This document shows positions 42,234-51,170 of a stretch of DNA of 64,000 nucleotides, piece after piece. Made by a program: the position numbers and the translations under genes. The DNA lies in NCBI GenBank assembly GCA_003054695.1, contig QAZA01000056.1, forward strand, positions 372,001 through 436,000. Reading direction: 5' to 3'. The DNA is from Verrucomicrobia bacterium LW23. Lineage in GTDB: Bacteria; Verrucomicrobiota; Verrucomicrobiia; Methylacidiphilales; UBA1321. Every line of letters starts with the position of its first letter. The first letter of the stretch is position 1. The notes beneath the pieces are model-generated. The model searched no databases and was not told the DNA's origin. It saw only the letters and a program-made list of their open reading frames with translations.

Positions 42234-45173
42234 TTAGCGAAGGCGGAGCGTCATCCGGACAACAGTGTGGTCGTCCGGGTCACGCGCTAGTGTGAAGCCG
42301 GCTTTGATGCACACGCGTTGCATGGCCCTGTTCTCGGTGAAAGTGTCGCAAAGCAGGTGGTCAAGTCCTTCAGCGCGAGCTACTTCCACAAGGCGAAGCA
42401 GAAGCGCGGTTCCAATCCCGGCCGACTGCCATGCGTCGCTGATCAGCATGGCAAACTCCCCGTCGTTGCAAGTGAGGGAGCGGCTCAGGCGGCCTACCGC
42501 GACAATTTGCCCTGAACCGGTGAGTCCGGCAATTGCCTGGGCGCTGGCGCTTTCACCTGGAGCTGCGCTGGCTGCGGTTCGAGGCGGAGCTTCCTCCCCG
42601 GCCAGCGGTTCCACCACGATCGCAATTTCGCGATCGTAGTCGTTAAAGCAGACGCGTGTAAGACGTTCATGTGTAACGCGTTGCTGCAAGTCGATGTGAT
42701 GGAAGTACCGGGAGTAGACACTTTCCTCGGATAGCGTGCTGTGAAAGCGCACGATCGCCGGCTCGTCGTCCGGGCGAATGGGGCGAGCCAAAAAGGTGCG
42801 TCCGCTTTTGGTGTGAAGCGGAGCCGCGTACTGGGCCGGGTAGGGGCGGATGGCCGGTCGCGGAAGTTCGGCATCCGTATAGGTGACGGGATGGAGGGTG
42901 GCGTGGCACGCGGCCGCGAGAAAGAGGGAGGCCGGCTGGCCTTCGACGGTGGAGGAGAGTGTGGCGACGAGCGGATTAATGGCGAAGCGTTCCAGCCGGG
43001 GTTGCTCAACCGCAAGCTGGCTAAAGCGCACCAGAACTTCCTCCAGCACAGTTACATCCATCGGCGCAAAGCCGCACTCGCCACGCAGCGCGGATGAGAT
43101 GCGGGTGCGCTCAATCATGCGGCGCGCCAGCGTGGAGGTGAGGGGCGGAAGGCCAACGCTCGTGTCCTGAAGGACGTCGCTGAGCGGCCCGCCGGTGCCA
43201 AAAACGAGCACAGGCCCGAATTCGGGATCTGACACAAGTTCCAGCCGCAGAGGAAGTTGCGTTGGCTGGTGGGTGCAGCTGTCCGTCTGGCCGAGGGGAC
43301 GTGTGGTAAAGGTGGAGGCCTCCGTCTCCGTGGTTGCGGGGATGCCGTAGAGTTGAAGCAGGGCAAGCGCTTCGCTACGGGCGAGTTGTGTACGTCCTTG
43401 CAGCAGAGCGCTTTGCAGAATGGCGGCGGCCTGCTGTTGGCGGACGTTTTGCGTCAGGAACTCCTGTGGCGTAGGCGCGGGCGTCTCGTACAGGGCGCGG
43501 ATGCCGAGGGTGAAGCGCCAGAGGTAGCCGAAAAGGCGCGCTGGTGTGTCCGCGTAGGGGAAGACCGGGATGCGGGCGCGCACCAGAATGTCGGATGCCG
43601 TTTCGGTTTCCGGGCCACCCATCCAGCTTGCCAGCACGGGCTTACCCCAGGGCAGTTGCTCCTGGGAGAGGGCGGTGGCGATGGCGGCGGGGTCGGCGCC
43701 TGGCTGGCGGGCATAGATGAGCAGGATGCCGTCGATGTTCGGATCTTGCGCAAAGAGTTGAAGCGCAGCGCGATAGCAATCGCCGTCGGCGCCGCCACCG
43801 AGATCCAGCGGATGAGGCAGCGGCTGGGGCAGCGCGGGGACGGCTTTGCACAGAGCGTTTGCCGTTGCCTCTGAGGGCGTGGCGAGGGTACCGCCGCTGA
43901 GGACAAGGGCGTCCGCGGCCAGCAGAGCCGGGCCGACGGCGTTGCTGATGATACCCAGGCGCCCGCCCCGCGGCCGGGGTTGCTTGGCCAGCAGGTGCGC
44001 CATATAGAACATCTCGGCTATCGTGTTGACGCGCAACACACTGGAGCGACGGAAGGCGGCCTCGATGATGCTGTCCTCATTGGCGGCGCGCAGCAATTGG
44101 GCGGCTTCTGCGTCAGCGGGGCGAATGCCCGGCTGGCCGGAGAGGAACGGAGGCGCGTAGGACCAGGCCGAGGCGGAGCTGGACGGCGCGGTGCGAAGGG
44201 CAGCGCTGCGGCTGCGCCCGGCTTTGAGCACGATAATGGGCTTGGTCAGCGCTGTTTCGCGGGCGGCGGATATGAAGGAGCGGGCTTCGCCCAGCGTCTC
44301 CATCGATATCACAATGCTCTCTGTCTCAACGTCTTCCCCAAAATAGCTGAGCAGGTCGCCCCAGGCGACATCGGCCATGCCGCCCGTGCTGACAAATGCG
44401 CTGAGTCCGATACCTTCGCCGCGGCACCAGTCGATAATGGCGGTGCCCATGGCGCCGCTGTGCGCCAAAAAGGCCACTTTACCGGGCGGCGAGTCCATCT
44501 CCGAGAAGGTGAGGTTTAATCCGTGCCGGGGGCGCATGAAGCCGAACGAGCCGGGGCCGAGGACTCGCATGGGAGGCGTGCCGGGCGGAGGTGCCTCGCG
44601 GGTAACGGCGCGGATGATATCGGAGTACGCCAGGCGTGAGCGGTCGTCTGACAGCGGGGCGGTTTCCAGAGGCAGGACGACGGCGAAGCGTACGCCGGCC
44701 GCCACGCAGGCTCGGAGGGCTCCCGGGAGGAACCCCGCGCTACAAAACAGCATGGCAAGTTCGACGGAAGCGCCACTTACAGAAGGGGATGTGGCGCCCG
44801 AGGTGTCAGGGACATGGGATGTCTCAGGGACACGGATTGTCCCACCTTCCTGCGAGGTGCTTAAAACCGCGGCCAACGTATCGTCCGCCACAGCTGTGCG
44901 AAGGCGAAGCTTCCAGCGCCCTTGTGTGGCGTTGTGAAGCAGGCGGCCGGCGTTGGTGTCGGCCGCGGGCCCGCTGGATGGCGTGCCTTTTGTGGGGGGA
45001 TCGGTTATGATGACCGCCGAGCGTGGCTCAAAAAAGCTCTCGAGAGAGACCGTGCCGCGCAGTTTGCGCGAGGCGAGGGAGCTGGGTGCGGCGGGGCTTT
45101 CCGTGGCCGCTGCCGAACGGGGAGCGGTCACGCCAGGTTGTTCAACGTCAACGGGTTGGGTGGGCTGAGCCAC
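42234..45173 (-). CDS. NDP-forming acyl-CoA synthetase/ATP-grasp protein fused to GNAT acetyltransferase (PatZ-like)
   Basis: A 979-residue protein. The N-terminal part is the CoA-binding and succinyl-CoA-ligase-like region (VLGPGSFGFMRPRHGLNLTFS, AFLAHSGAMGTAIIDWC, STGGMADVAWGDLLSYFGED, PIIVLKAGRSRSAA). An ATP-grasp region follows, then a C-terminal GNAT domain from about 800 (FLARPIRPDDEPAIVRFHSTLSEESVYSRYF, then SDAWQSAGIGTALLLRLVEVA). This is the architecture of PatZ protein acetyltransferases. Residues about 110-128 (GTIRVPETSHVPDTSG) are encoded by the dispersed palindromic repeat. The GTG start overlaps the previous stop by one base (TAGTG), so translation is coupled. Confidence 0.93.
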   Translation of the reverse strand: MAQPTQPVDVEQPGVTAPRSAAATESPAAPSSLASRKLRGTVSLESFFEPRSAVIITDPPTKGTPSSGPAADTNAGRLLHNATQGRWKLRLRTAVADDTLAAVLSTSQEGGTIRVPETSHVPDTSGATSPSVSGASVELAMLFCSAGFLPGALRACVAAGVRFAVVLPLETAPLSDDRSRLAYSDIIRAVTREAPPPGTPPMRVLGPGSFGFMRPRHGLNLTFSEMDSPPGKVAFLAHSGAMGTAIIDWCRGEGIGLSAFVSTGGMADVAWGDLLSYFGEDVETESIVISMETLGEARSFISAARETALTKPIIVLKAGRSRSAALRTAPSSSASAWSYAPPFLSGQPGIRPADAEAAQLLRAANEDSIIEAAFRRSSVLRVNTIAEMFYMAHLLAKQPRPRGGRLGIISNAVGPALLAADALVLSGGTLATPSEATANALCKAVPALPQPLPHPLDLGGGADGDCYRAALQLFAQDPNIDGILLIYARQPGADPAAIATALSQEQLPWGKPVLASWMGGPETETASDILVRARIPVFPYADTPARLFGYLWRFTLGIRALYETPAPTPQEFLTQNVRQQQAAAILQSALLQGRTQLARSEALALLQLYGIPATTETEASTFTTRPLGQTDSCTHQPTQLPLRLELVSDPEFGPVLVFGTGGPLSDVLQDTSVGLPPLTSTLARRMIERTRISSALRGECGFAPMDVTVLEEVLVRFSQLAVEQPRLERFAINPLVATLSSTVEGQPASLFLAAACHATLHPVTYTDAELPRPAIRPYPAQYAAPLHTKSGRTFLARPIRPDDEPAIVRFHSTLSEESVYSRYFHHIDLQQRVTHERLTRVCFNDYDREIAIVVEPLAGEEAPPRTAASAAPGESASAQAIAGLTGSGQIVAVGRLSRSLTCNDGEFAMLISDAWQSAGIGTALLLRLVEVARAEGLDHLLCDTFTENRAMQRVCIKAGFTLARDPDDHTVVRMTLRLR
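44810..44844. repeat. Two tandem palindromic units inside the acyl-CoA synthetase gene
   Basis: GGGACA-TGGGA-TGTCTC (44810-44826) and GGGACA-CGGAT-TGTCCC (44828-44844), 18 bases apart. A degenerate third copy is likely at 44792-44808. Read on the minus strand in the same relative frame as the BNR copies (GTIRVP, ETSHVP). Confidence 0.9.
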
Positions 45174-45703
45174 TAGAACCTCTGGGGGATGGACTGGCGC
45201 TCTTTCAGCGTGGGATTTTTCAGTTCGTCGGCGGGGTTGGTGCGCCGAACCATCCGCTTCTCCTTCTCAACCTGCTCGGTTGTCATGCGCGAGCGGCGCA
45301 CTTCTTCCTCCAGCTTCTTGCGCTCGTCCTCGTTCAGCGGAACGCTTCCGCTCGGCTTGGGGCCGCCGCGGGAGCCGCGGATCTCTGCGCTTTTTTCTTC
45401 CGCGTTCAGGATGGCGGAGGTGGGGTCCGGCTTGGTCGCGGCGGGTTTGTCCGCAGTTTTATCAGCAGTGTTGGAAGTGGTTACGGCTGTGGCCTTTTTG
45501 GCTTTGGGCGCCGGGGTGGCGGGCGAGGTCGTGGTGGAGGCGGCCTTGGTCTTGGCGGGCTTTGTCTTCGGCTTCGGAGCCGGGGCGGACTCGTTGGAGG
45601 CGGGCGTTGCTTCCTGGCAAGGTGCCGGCGTGGGGACTGCGATGATTATAGCGGCGATCAGGGCAAACGCGCTGCGGCTCAGGGTAAGGGTCCTCGTCTT
45701 CAT
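45173..45703 (-). CDS. Secreted Lys/Ala/Pro-rich hypothetical protein
   Basis: A 176-residue protein starting MKTRTLTLSRSAFALIAAIIIAV, a clear signal peptide with a cut near APCQ. Mature region is disordered (AP, KP and TK repeats, residues 35-100), then a charged helix with EDERKKLEEEVRRSRMTTEQVEKEKR. It overlaps by one base with the following acyl-CoA synthetase start, an operon link with no obvious functional logic. No family recognised. Confidence 0.8.
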   Translation of the reverse strand: MKTRTLTLSRSAFALIAAIIIAVPTPAPCQEATPASNESAPAPKPKTKPAKTKAASTTTSPATPAPKAKKATAVTTSNTADKTADKPAATKPDPTSAILNAEEKSAEIRGSRGGPKPSGSVPLNEDERKKLEEEVRRSRMTTEQVEKEKRMVRRTNPADELKNPTLKERQSIPQRF

Positions 45704-45902
45704 GCTTAGGGGTGAGTATACGCCCGGACTGGTGGATTGGCGAGTGGCGATTGCGCAGATTGGCGGGCAGAAAATGCGGCAAACTTTACCAGCGGGCTCG
45801 CTTCGTGCCCCGGAAAGCCGTAGAATAGTCTGGTGGCCGGTCTCGCCTCGCGATTTTTACCTGCCACTTGCTGTTATCTCCTGTTACCTGGAATCGGAAT
45901 TT

Positions 45903-46604
45903 ATGGACCTTGCATTCTTCGGCCAGCGTGTGGAGGAGATCGCTTTGGCCGGCATCTTTTTTATTCTGACTGCCAGTTACCTGTGGGCAGTCATCAGCGC
46001 GTTCGAAAACGGGCGCCAGGATCACATCGGGGCGTTGGCCTTACTGCTTGTGGTTGTGCTACTTCTGTGGAGGATCGACGGGGCGGACTCAGATCCGTTT
46101 ACCTATTACCAGAAGGTGGCGCGGGGAATATTCAAGGCCCTTGTGGGGGGCGATGGCTTGCATGGATTGCTGGCGCTGGGGGTGTTTGTGCTGGGGGCGT
46201 TTATGTTTTGTATGGGGCTGGCGTTCTTTATCAGTCAGCGGGCCATTCAGCGGGTGCCGACAATTCTGGGCTCCATGGATGCCTCGCAAGGGCGCGAGTA
46301 CGACTTGTTGCGGGCAGCGGTTGTCGCTGCGGATGGCATTGTGGTGGAGGGACTTATCATTCGGCGGGGGCGCCTGGAAAAGACTGACCTGGTGTGCGAG
46401 GACGGCACCCGGTACGATTTGGTGGGCGCTTTGCTTTCCAGGCATCCGCCCCGCCTGATTTTGCCCGACGGGCGGGCCCTGGGGTTGGGACTGCGGAAGC
46501 CGGGTGTGGACTCCCCGGCCCTGGTACCGCCGCCACCGCTTCCTCCGCATCTTGCACAGCCTAAGGTAGATATGAAGCGTTGGGAAGATGATTTGCAATG
46601 GTAA
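45903..46604 (+). CDS. Hypothetical membrane protein
   Basis: A 233-residue protein from ATG 45903 (MDLAFFGQRVEEIALAG). The frame stays open far upstream but that part overlaps the divergent gene and is rejected. Three membrane segments are visible: ALAGIFFILTASYLWAVISAF, IGALALLLVVVLLLW, and LLALGVFVLGAFMFCMGLAF. The soluble C-terminal half includes VVEGLIIRRGRLEKTDLVCEDGTRYDLVGALLSRHPPR and a Pro-rich tail. Family not recognised. Confidence 0.75.
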   Translation: MDLAFFGQRVEEIALAGIFFILTASYLWAVISAFENGRQDHIGALALLLVVVLLLWRIDGADSDPFTYYQKVARGIFKALVGGDGLHGLLALGVFVLGAFMFCMGLAFFISQRAIQRVPTILGSMDASQGREYDLLRAAVVAADGIVVEGLIIRRGRLEKTDLVCEDGTRYDLVGALLSRHPPRLILPDGRALGLGLRKPGVDSPALVPPPPLPPHLAQPKVDMKRWEDDLQW

Positions 46605-46667
46605 TGCAGTTGGTAGATTCCAAATAACGCTTTAGCTTTGGTCATCGATTTGTTATTTAATGCATTT

Positions 46668-47636
46668 ATGGGGAAATCGTCGTTAAAGCAGGTGAAAACA
46701 GAAGCTTGTGTAGGCGATGAATGCGTAGATGCTTTCCTGAATCATCTGCGGCATGAGCGTATGGTATCGCCGTTAACGGTGCGCAATTATGAGCAGGCGC
46801 TGCGGGAGTGCGCGGAGGCGACAGGGGTGGCGACCAAACCGGGGGGCTGGGCGCTGGCGCAGCGGGCCGGTTTCAAGATGTGGTTGTACCAGCTAACCCA
46901 GGGGCGAAAGCTGGGGACGGCGAGTGTTCGGCTGCGGTTTGCAGCGCTGCGATCGTTTTATAAGTGGTTGTGTATCAAGGGGTCCGCAGCGGTGAATCCC
47001 TTGGAGGGGATGCGTTTGCCGGGGGCGCCGCGGCGGTTGCCGCAGGTGATGTCGGAGGCGGGCGTAACGCGGTTGCTGGAGGCGCCGCGGCGCAAATACG
47101 ACGCGCAGGCTGCGCCGTCGCCGGGCAGGCAGCGTCGGTATACGGAATGGCAAATGTGGCGGGATATCGCGTGGCTGGAAGTCTTCTACAGCGGCGGCCT
47201 GCGTATCGCGGAGTTGGCGGCGTTGCGCCGTGGAGATGTTGACATGAGCGCAGGCTTTGTGCGTGTGCTTGGCAAGGGCGGCAAGGAAAGACTTTGCCTT
47301 TTGGGCGAGCCCGCGGCGGATGCTCTGCGTGCGTACCTGACGCAGTGCCCGCATGAGGGGGCCGAGCTTTTTGTATCGGAGCGGGGAAAAGCTCTGACTT
47401 GCCGGCATATCCAGTTGGCTCTCAAGGAGTTCCTGGCGATTGCCGGGCTGGATGAGAAGATGACGCCGCATAAATTGCGGCACTCCTTTGCCACGCATAT
47501 GTTGGATAACGGGGCGGATTTGCGAAGTGTGCAGGAGTTGCTTGGTCACGCAAATCTCACCACAACACAGATTTACACCAGTGTGAGTGCGGCCAGGCTT
47601 CGCAAGGCGTACGATGCGGCACATCCCCGGGCGTAA
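46668..47636 (+). CDS. xerC: Tyrosine recombinase XerC/XerD-type
   Basis: A 322-residue recombinase from ATG 46668; TTG 46638 is an alternative. The N-terminal SAM-like core-binding domain starts VDAFLNHLRHERMVSPLTVRNYEQAL. The catalytic set is visible: Arg in YSGGLRIAELAAL, Lys in LGKGGKERLCLL, HKLRHSFATHML (H-x2-R), LLGHANLTTTQIYT (His and the nucleophile Tyr). This matches Xer recombinases that resolve chromosome dimers at dif, rather than phage integrases. No dif-like site was recognised nearby. Confidence 0.93.
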   Translation: MGKSSLKQVKTEACVGDECVDAFLNHLRHERMVSPLTVRNYEQALRECAEATGVATKPGGWALAQRAGFKMWLYQLTQGRKLGTASVRLRFAALRSFYKWLCIKGSAAVNPLEGMRLPGAPRRLPQVMSEAGVTRLLEAPRRKYDAQAAPSPGRQRRYTEWQMWRDIAWLEVFYSGGLRIAELAALRRGDVDMSAGFVRVLGKGGKERLCLLGEPAADALRAYLTQCPHEGAELFVSERGKALTCRHIQLALKEFLAIAGLDEKMTPHKLRHSFATHMLDNGADLRSVQELLGHANLTTTQIYTSVSAARLRKAYDAAHPRA

Positions 47637-47651
47637 CATTTGGGGAAGAGA

Positions 47652-47686
47652 GGGACATTGCATGTCCCAGGGACACGTAATGTCCC
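47652..47686. repeat. Two tandem palindromic units between convergent genes
   Basis: GGGACA-TTGCA-TGTCCC (47652-47668) and GGGACA-CGTAA-TGTCCC (47670-47686), 18 bases apart, starting 15 bases after the xer stop and ending 25 bases before the stop of the minus-strand gene. Confidence 0.93.
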
Positions 47687-47711
47687 TGACATGCGGGGTG
47701 GTTAGCCCAGG

Positions 47712-48803
47712 CTAATCCGACTCCGCAGGCTTCCTGCGGGGCACGGGCGTTGCGTTGGTGGCACTGGGCTTGGCAGCGGCGGCTTCCTCGGGGGAGAGCG
47801 GGGTGGCTTTGTGGGTGGCGCGTAGGTCGAAAGTACGGGTGACGCGGTTAAAGACGCCGGGGACAGGGCGGCGGGCGCTGTCGACAAGTTCGGCCATAAA
47901 CTCGTAGCGGCCGGGTTTAAGGCCGGTCCAGAAGCTTGGCTTCTCGTCCGTCACGTAGTCCTCCTGGTTGTTGACGCGGAAGCGGAGCATGTAGCCTTTG
48001 CCAATGGGCGCGTTCTGGGTGAGGAAATCGAGCCAGACAGTGCTGGTGTCGTCGGCGTCCTGCACGCCGCTGGTGGGCAGGTTGAGGGTAAGGAGCGGGG
48101 TGTTGGGCACCACAAAGTTGAGGAAGTTTTTACGGCCGACGTAAAAGGAGGTAAGGGCGAAGGACTGCGGGTTGCCCAGCGCGCGGCCGTCGGCCTTGAC
48201 GGCAAAGGCGCGGATAAGGTGGCCGCCTTCCGCCATGTTTTTGAGGACGAGGGGCTGCCGGGTATCGTGCACGGCAACGGGGGCGTCGTTGTCGATGATG
48301 ACGTGGAGGCGGTTGCCGAACTCGGCCAACGTGTAGTTTTCGACCTCGAAGAGGATCTCCACGGTGTTGATCGGTTTGCCGGGCTCCTGAGAGGTGGCGG
48401 GCTGCACGACCTCGCCGTGGCGCGGGCTGACGATGCGCACGTGCACGGGTTTGCTGGGATCGTTGGCCTGGCCGTCAAAGCCGACGCGGGCTTCGGTGGC
48501 GCGCTTGACTTCCGCTTTAGCGGTCGGGGCCGGCTTTGGCGGGGCGGGCGCGGGAGGTGATGGGGCCGCGGGGGCGGGGGACGGAGCCGGCGCGGTTGCG
48601 GTTGGGGCTGCCTCCTCGGGCGTGACAGGGGTGGCGCGGGGGGCGACGGGGATGTCCTCGGGCGGGGGCTCGACGGGTGCGCCGCCGGAGGGTTGCTGAG
48701 CCGTGGTGGTGACCGGGCTGAGCGCCGCAAGCGCGATTACCGAGGCGAGGGCGGCGGTGCGGATGAGGAGGCGGGCTGCGGGTGCGAAGGGAAACCTGGT
48801 CAC
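47712..48803 (-). CDS. Secreted proline-rich protein with C-terminal beta domain
   Basis: A 363-residue protein from GTG 48803, which begins a signal-type segment (VTRFPFAPAARLLIRTAAL, then ALAALSPVTTTAQ). The frame is open upstream into the next gene's end. A Pro/Ala-rich disordered region (about 35-105) precedes a beta-rich domain (VHVRIVSPRHGEVV, INTVEILFEVENYTL, LHVIIDNDAPVAVHD, HLIRAFAVKADGRAL, GYMLRFRVNNQEDYV). The phrase VEILFEVENYTL resembles Ig-like or DUF-type periplasmic domains. Start uncertain; family not recognised. Confidence 0.75.
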   Translation of the reverse strand: MTRFPFAPAARLLIRTAALASVIALAALSPVTTTAQQPSGGAPVEPPPEDIPVAPRATPVTPEEAAPTATAPAPSPAPAAPSPPAPAPPKPAPTAKAEVKRATEARVGFDGQANDPSKPVHVRIVSPRHGEVVQPATSQEPGKPINTVEILFEVENYTLAEFGNRLHVIIDNDAPVAVHDTRQPLVLKNMAEGGHLIRAFAVKADGRALGNPQSFALTSFYVGRKNFLNFVVPNTPLLTLNLPTSGVQDADDTSTVWLDFLTQNAPIGKGYMLRFRVNNQEDYVTDEKPSFWTGLKPGRYEFMAELVDSARRPVPGVFNRVTRTFDLRATHKATPLSPEEAAAAKPSATNATPVPRRKPAESD

Positions 48804-48885
48804 CCGCCTACTTAAGAGCGAAGCGGGCAGTGTTGCGAGCACAAAAGCATAGTGCGGGCGGCAGGCGTGCGGTGCGGACGTGCGG

Positions 48886-49386
48886 CTAATCGTCGTCTTC
48901 TTCCAGCTCTTCCTGGCTTTTGTGCTTTTTGTGCTGCTCCTTCTCCAGGGCGCGGCGGATGCGCTCCAGGTCGTCGCTGCGGTCGTCGGCTTCATCCCAC
49001 ACGTCCTGGCTTACAAACATGGGGGCGTGGCCTTGCAGGGCTATGGCGAGGCAATCGCTGGGGCGGGCATCGATCTCGATGACCTTTTTGTGGATCTCGT
49101 TCTCCGCCTTGAGGATGATGCGGGCGTAGTAGGTGTTGTTGTGTAGCTCGTTGATGACCACGCGCTGCACTTTGACATCGAACGCGCGGAAGATGAGGCT
49201 GATGAGCTCGTGCGTGAGGGGGCGCTCGCTGCGGTCGCCGCGCAGGGACATGGCAATGGCGCGGCCCACCGTAATTTCGACATGGATGACGAAGCATTTT
49301 TCTTCGTTGCCCACGTAAACGGCGTGCGTTTGAGAATCCACGGGGAATACCCCCAGGACTTCGACCTTCACCACGTCTTTATTCAC
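48886..49386 (-). CDS. Bifunctional nuclease (BFN) domain protein
   Basis: A 166-residue protein. GTG 49386 gives VNKDVVKVEVLGVFPVDSQTHAVYVG, the usual BFN start. The domain continues CFVIHVEITVGRAIAMSL, RPLTHELISLIFRAFDVKVQRVVINEL, and YYARIILKAENEIHKKVIEIDARPSDCLAIALQG. The family is reported as acting on DNA and RNA in plants and archaea, though not firmly shown for bacteria. The acidic C-terminal tail (EELEEDDD) is extra. It lies upstream of the secreted protein on the same strand. Confidence 0.9.
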   Translation of the reverse strand: MNKDVVKVEVLGVFPVDSQTHAVYVGNEEKCFVIHVEITVGRAIAMSLRGDRSERPLTHELISLIFRAFDVKVQRVVINELHNNTYYARIILKAENEIHKKVIEIDARPSDCLAIALQGHAPMFVSQDVWDEADDRSDDLERIRRALEKEQHKKHKSQEELEEDDD

Positions 49387-49475
49387 AATAATATCAAGTA
49401 CCACCGAAGCAGGTGGAAAACAAGGCGATCTGAAGATTTCGCAGCAAAACAAAGTGCGAAGGCCAGGGCACGACA

Positions 49476-49508
49476 AAGGCGCCCACCCGTGCGCGGGCGC
49501 GGCGCCTT
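49476..49508. terminator. GC-rich hairpin between BFN and FHA genes
   Basis: AAGGCGCC (49476-49483) and GGCGCCTT (49501-49508) form an 8-bp stem with internal GC pairing. On the minus strand the distal arm is followed by TTTG, so it may terminate the FHA transcript before the BFN gene. Confidence 0.55.
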
Positions 49509-49559
49509 GTTGCGGCGTTGCAGGTGTGCTGTGCCGTGCGGTGTCGATCTGTTCGGACG

Positions 49560-51170
49560 TTACATGAAGAAGAGCCTGGCCAGCAGGAGGCCTGCGGCGA
49601 TGCCCGTGCCGGCGCCGCCGATGAAGGCGAACGTGAGGTTGACCCAGGGTGTGCTGGGCATCACCACCTGCACGACGGGGGCGGGGGTGGCGGGCACGTT
49701 AATGATGGGCGCGGGGGCCATTGCAAAACCGGGCGCCATGGGGGCGGCGGCCTGCTGCGGGGCCGGGTCGCCCCAGCCGGGTGCGGGCATGGCGGTGGAG
49801 GACATGCCTGGCGAGCCCGTGTAGTTGTCGCGAGCGCGGGCGGCGGCCGCCGCGGCGTTCTTCTCAGCAACGGCCATGGCTTCCGCAGGCAGGATTTTTT
49901 CCGTGGGGCGGTTGAGGCCGATCTTGGGCAGGGGCTGCGTGCCGCTGGGGGAGTCCTCGCCCGGCGCGTCAAAGGCGGAAGGCGTGGCGGGTTTGCTGAT
50001 GACCGGAGGCACCGGCGCGGGGGCCATGGTGGGCCCGGCGGAGGTGGCGCTGCCCCGGCCGTACTGGGAGCCCGGGCGGATGCCGCCGCCGCTTGGTGCG
50101 GGCTGGATACCAGCGCCGAAGTTGGAGGGTGTGACAGGCGGGGGGGTGGTTTGCGCGGGGGCTGCATCGACGGCGTTGGCCTGGCGGTCCTGGCGCTCCA
50201 GCCCAAAGTTGAGCTTGCTGGTGGGGACCTTGGGGCCCGCGGTGGCGACCTCGCCGTTGGGCAGGGGGCTTACACGGTATTGCTCAAACACGCCGCTCTT
50301 TTTGGGCTGCGGGGTAATGATTATCTCGCCGTTCTCACCCACGCGCGCCGAGGGGGGAGGGGGCTCGGGTTCCAGGCGCCGTGCGGAGATGGGAGTGTTA
50401 AGCACGCCGGAGGGCAGGCGCTTTTTGGGCAGGGGCACCGTGCTACCGCGCTCCAGGGTGGGGGCGGGGGTGGAGATATCGCCGGAGATGGGGGGCGTGG
50501 GGTTGATGGGGCCGCTTGACTTTTTGGGCAGCAGCCCGCTGTCCGAGGAGCCCATGCGCGGCGCGAGGCGCGGGGAGACGGGCTTGAGCGGGCCTGCCGC
50601 TGCCTCGCCGCCATTGGCAACAGGGCCGCGCTGCAAGGGGCCGGCCGTAGGCGTGCCGGGCGCCGGGGTGGCTTCGCGTGGGTCAAAGCGGATGGCGGGC
50701 AGGCTTTCGGTGGGGCGGCGCAGGGGGCCGGAGGCGCTGGGGCGCGTGGACGCGGAGGCGCCGGCCTGGAAAAACTTCATGCTGCGGGTGCCGGTGGCCT
50801 CCTCGTGGGCCGGGGCGGGCTGGGCGGCGGGCGCCTGGGCTGGCAAAGCTTTGCCGACGGGCAGCGGTGCGGTAGGGACGGGCGCAGTCTCGGGCTCCAC
50901 GGAGAAGCTCACCAGGCCAAACTGCAGCATATCGCCAAACTTGATACGATGGACCCCCTTGATGCGCTCGCGGTTCAGCATCGTGCCGTTGGCGCTGGCC
51001 AGGTCTTCCACGTACAGGTTGTCGTCGCGATTGATCAGGATCGCGTGCCGCCGGCTGACGGAGGCGTCTTCGATGAAGATGTAGCTTTGCTCATCCCGGC
51101 CTACCGAGTGGGTGCCAGGAGGGAGCGGAAGGGCCTGTTGGGTGGCGGAGTTTCGGATCTTGTAAATCAC
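49560..51170 (-). CDS. FHA-domain protein with proline-rich linker and C-terminal anchor
   Basis: A 536-residue protein. GTG 51170 is chosen because AGGA lies 7 bases upstream and the FHA domain starts at once (VIYKIRNSATQQALPLPPG). The phosphothreonine-binding set is GRDEQSYIFIEDASVSRRHA (Gly-Arg, Ser, His) and LEDLASANGTMLN-like VEDLASANGTMLNRERI. A long Pro/Ala/Gly linker (about 100-470) follows, then one C-terminal membrane helix (WVNLTFAFIGGAGTGIAAGLLL). The protein is probably tail-anchored with FHA in the cytoplasm. The frame is open to ATG 51413, giving an alternative start. Confidence 0.87.
   Translation of the reverse strand: MIYKIRNSATQQALPLPPGTHSVGRDEQSYIFIEDASVSRRHAILINRDDNLYVEDLASANGTMLNRERIKGVHRIKFGDMLQFGLVSFSVEPETAPVPTAPLPVGKALPAQAPAAQPAPAHEEATGTRSMKFFQAGASASTRPSASGPLRRPTESLPAIRFDPREATPAPGTPTAGPLQRGPVANGGEAAAGPLKPVSPRLAPRMGSSDSGLLPKKSSGPINPTPPISGDISTPAPTLERGSTVPLPKKRLPSGVLNTPISARRLEPEPPPPSARVGENGEIIITPQPKKSGVFEQYRVSPLPNGEVATAGPKVPTSKLNFGLERQDRQANAVDAAPAQTTPPPVTPSNFGAGIQPAPSGGGIRPGSQYGRGSATSAGPTMAPAPVPPVISKPATPSAFDAPGEDSPSGTQPLPKIGLNRPTEKILPAEAMAVAEKNAAAAAARARDNYTGSPGMSSTAMPAPGWGDPAPQQAAAPMAPGFAMAPAPIINVPATPAPVVQVVMPSTPWVNLTFAFIGGAGTGIAAGLLLARLFFM

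Noticed and set aside
46668-47636. Phage or island integrase marking a mobile island
   Set aside because: The protein matches Xer recombinases, is not next to a tRNA, and no attachment repeats or phage genes surround it.
16528-47686. CRISPR array as explanation of the 18-bp repeats
   Set aside because: Units are palindromic, only 1-3 per site, separated by one base with no spacers, and several are within reading frames.
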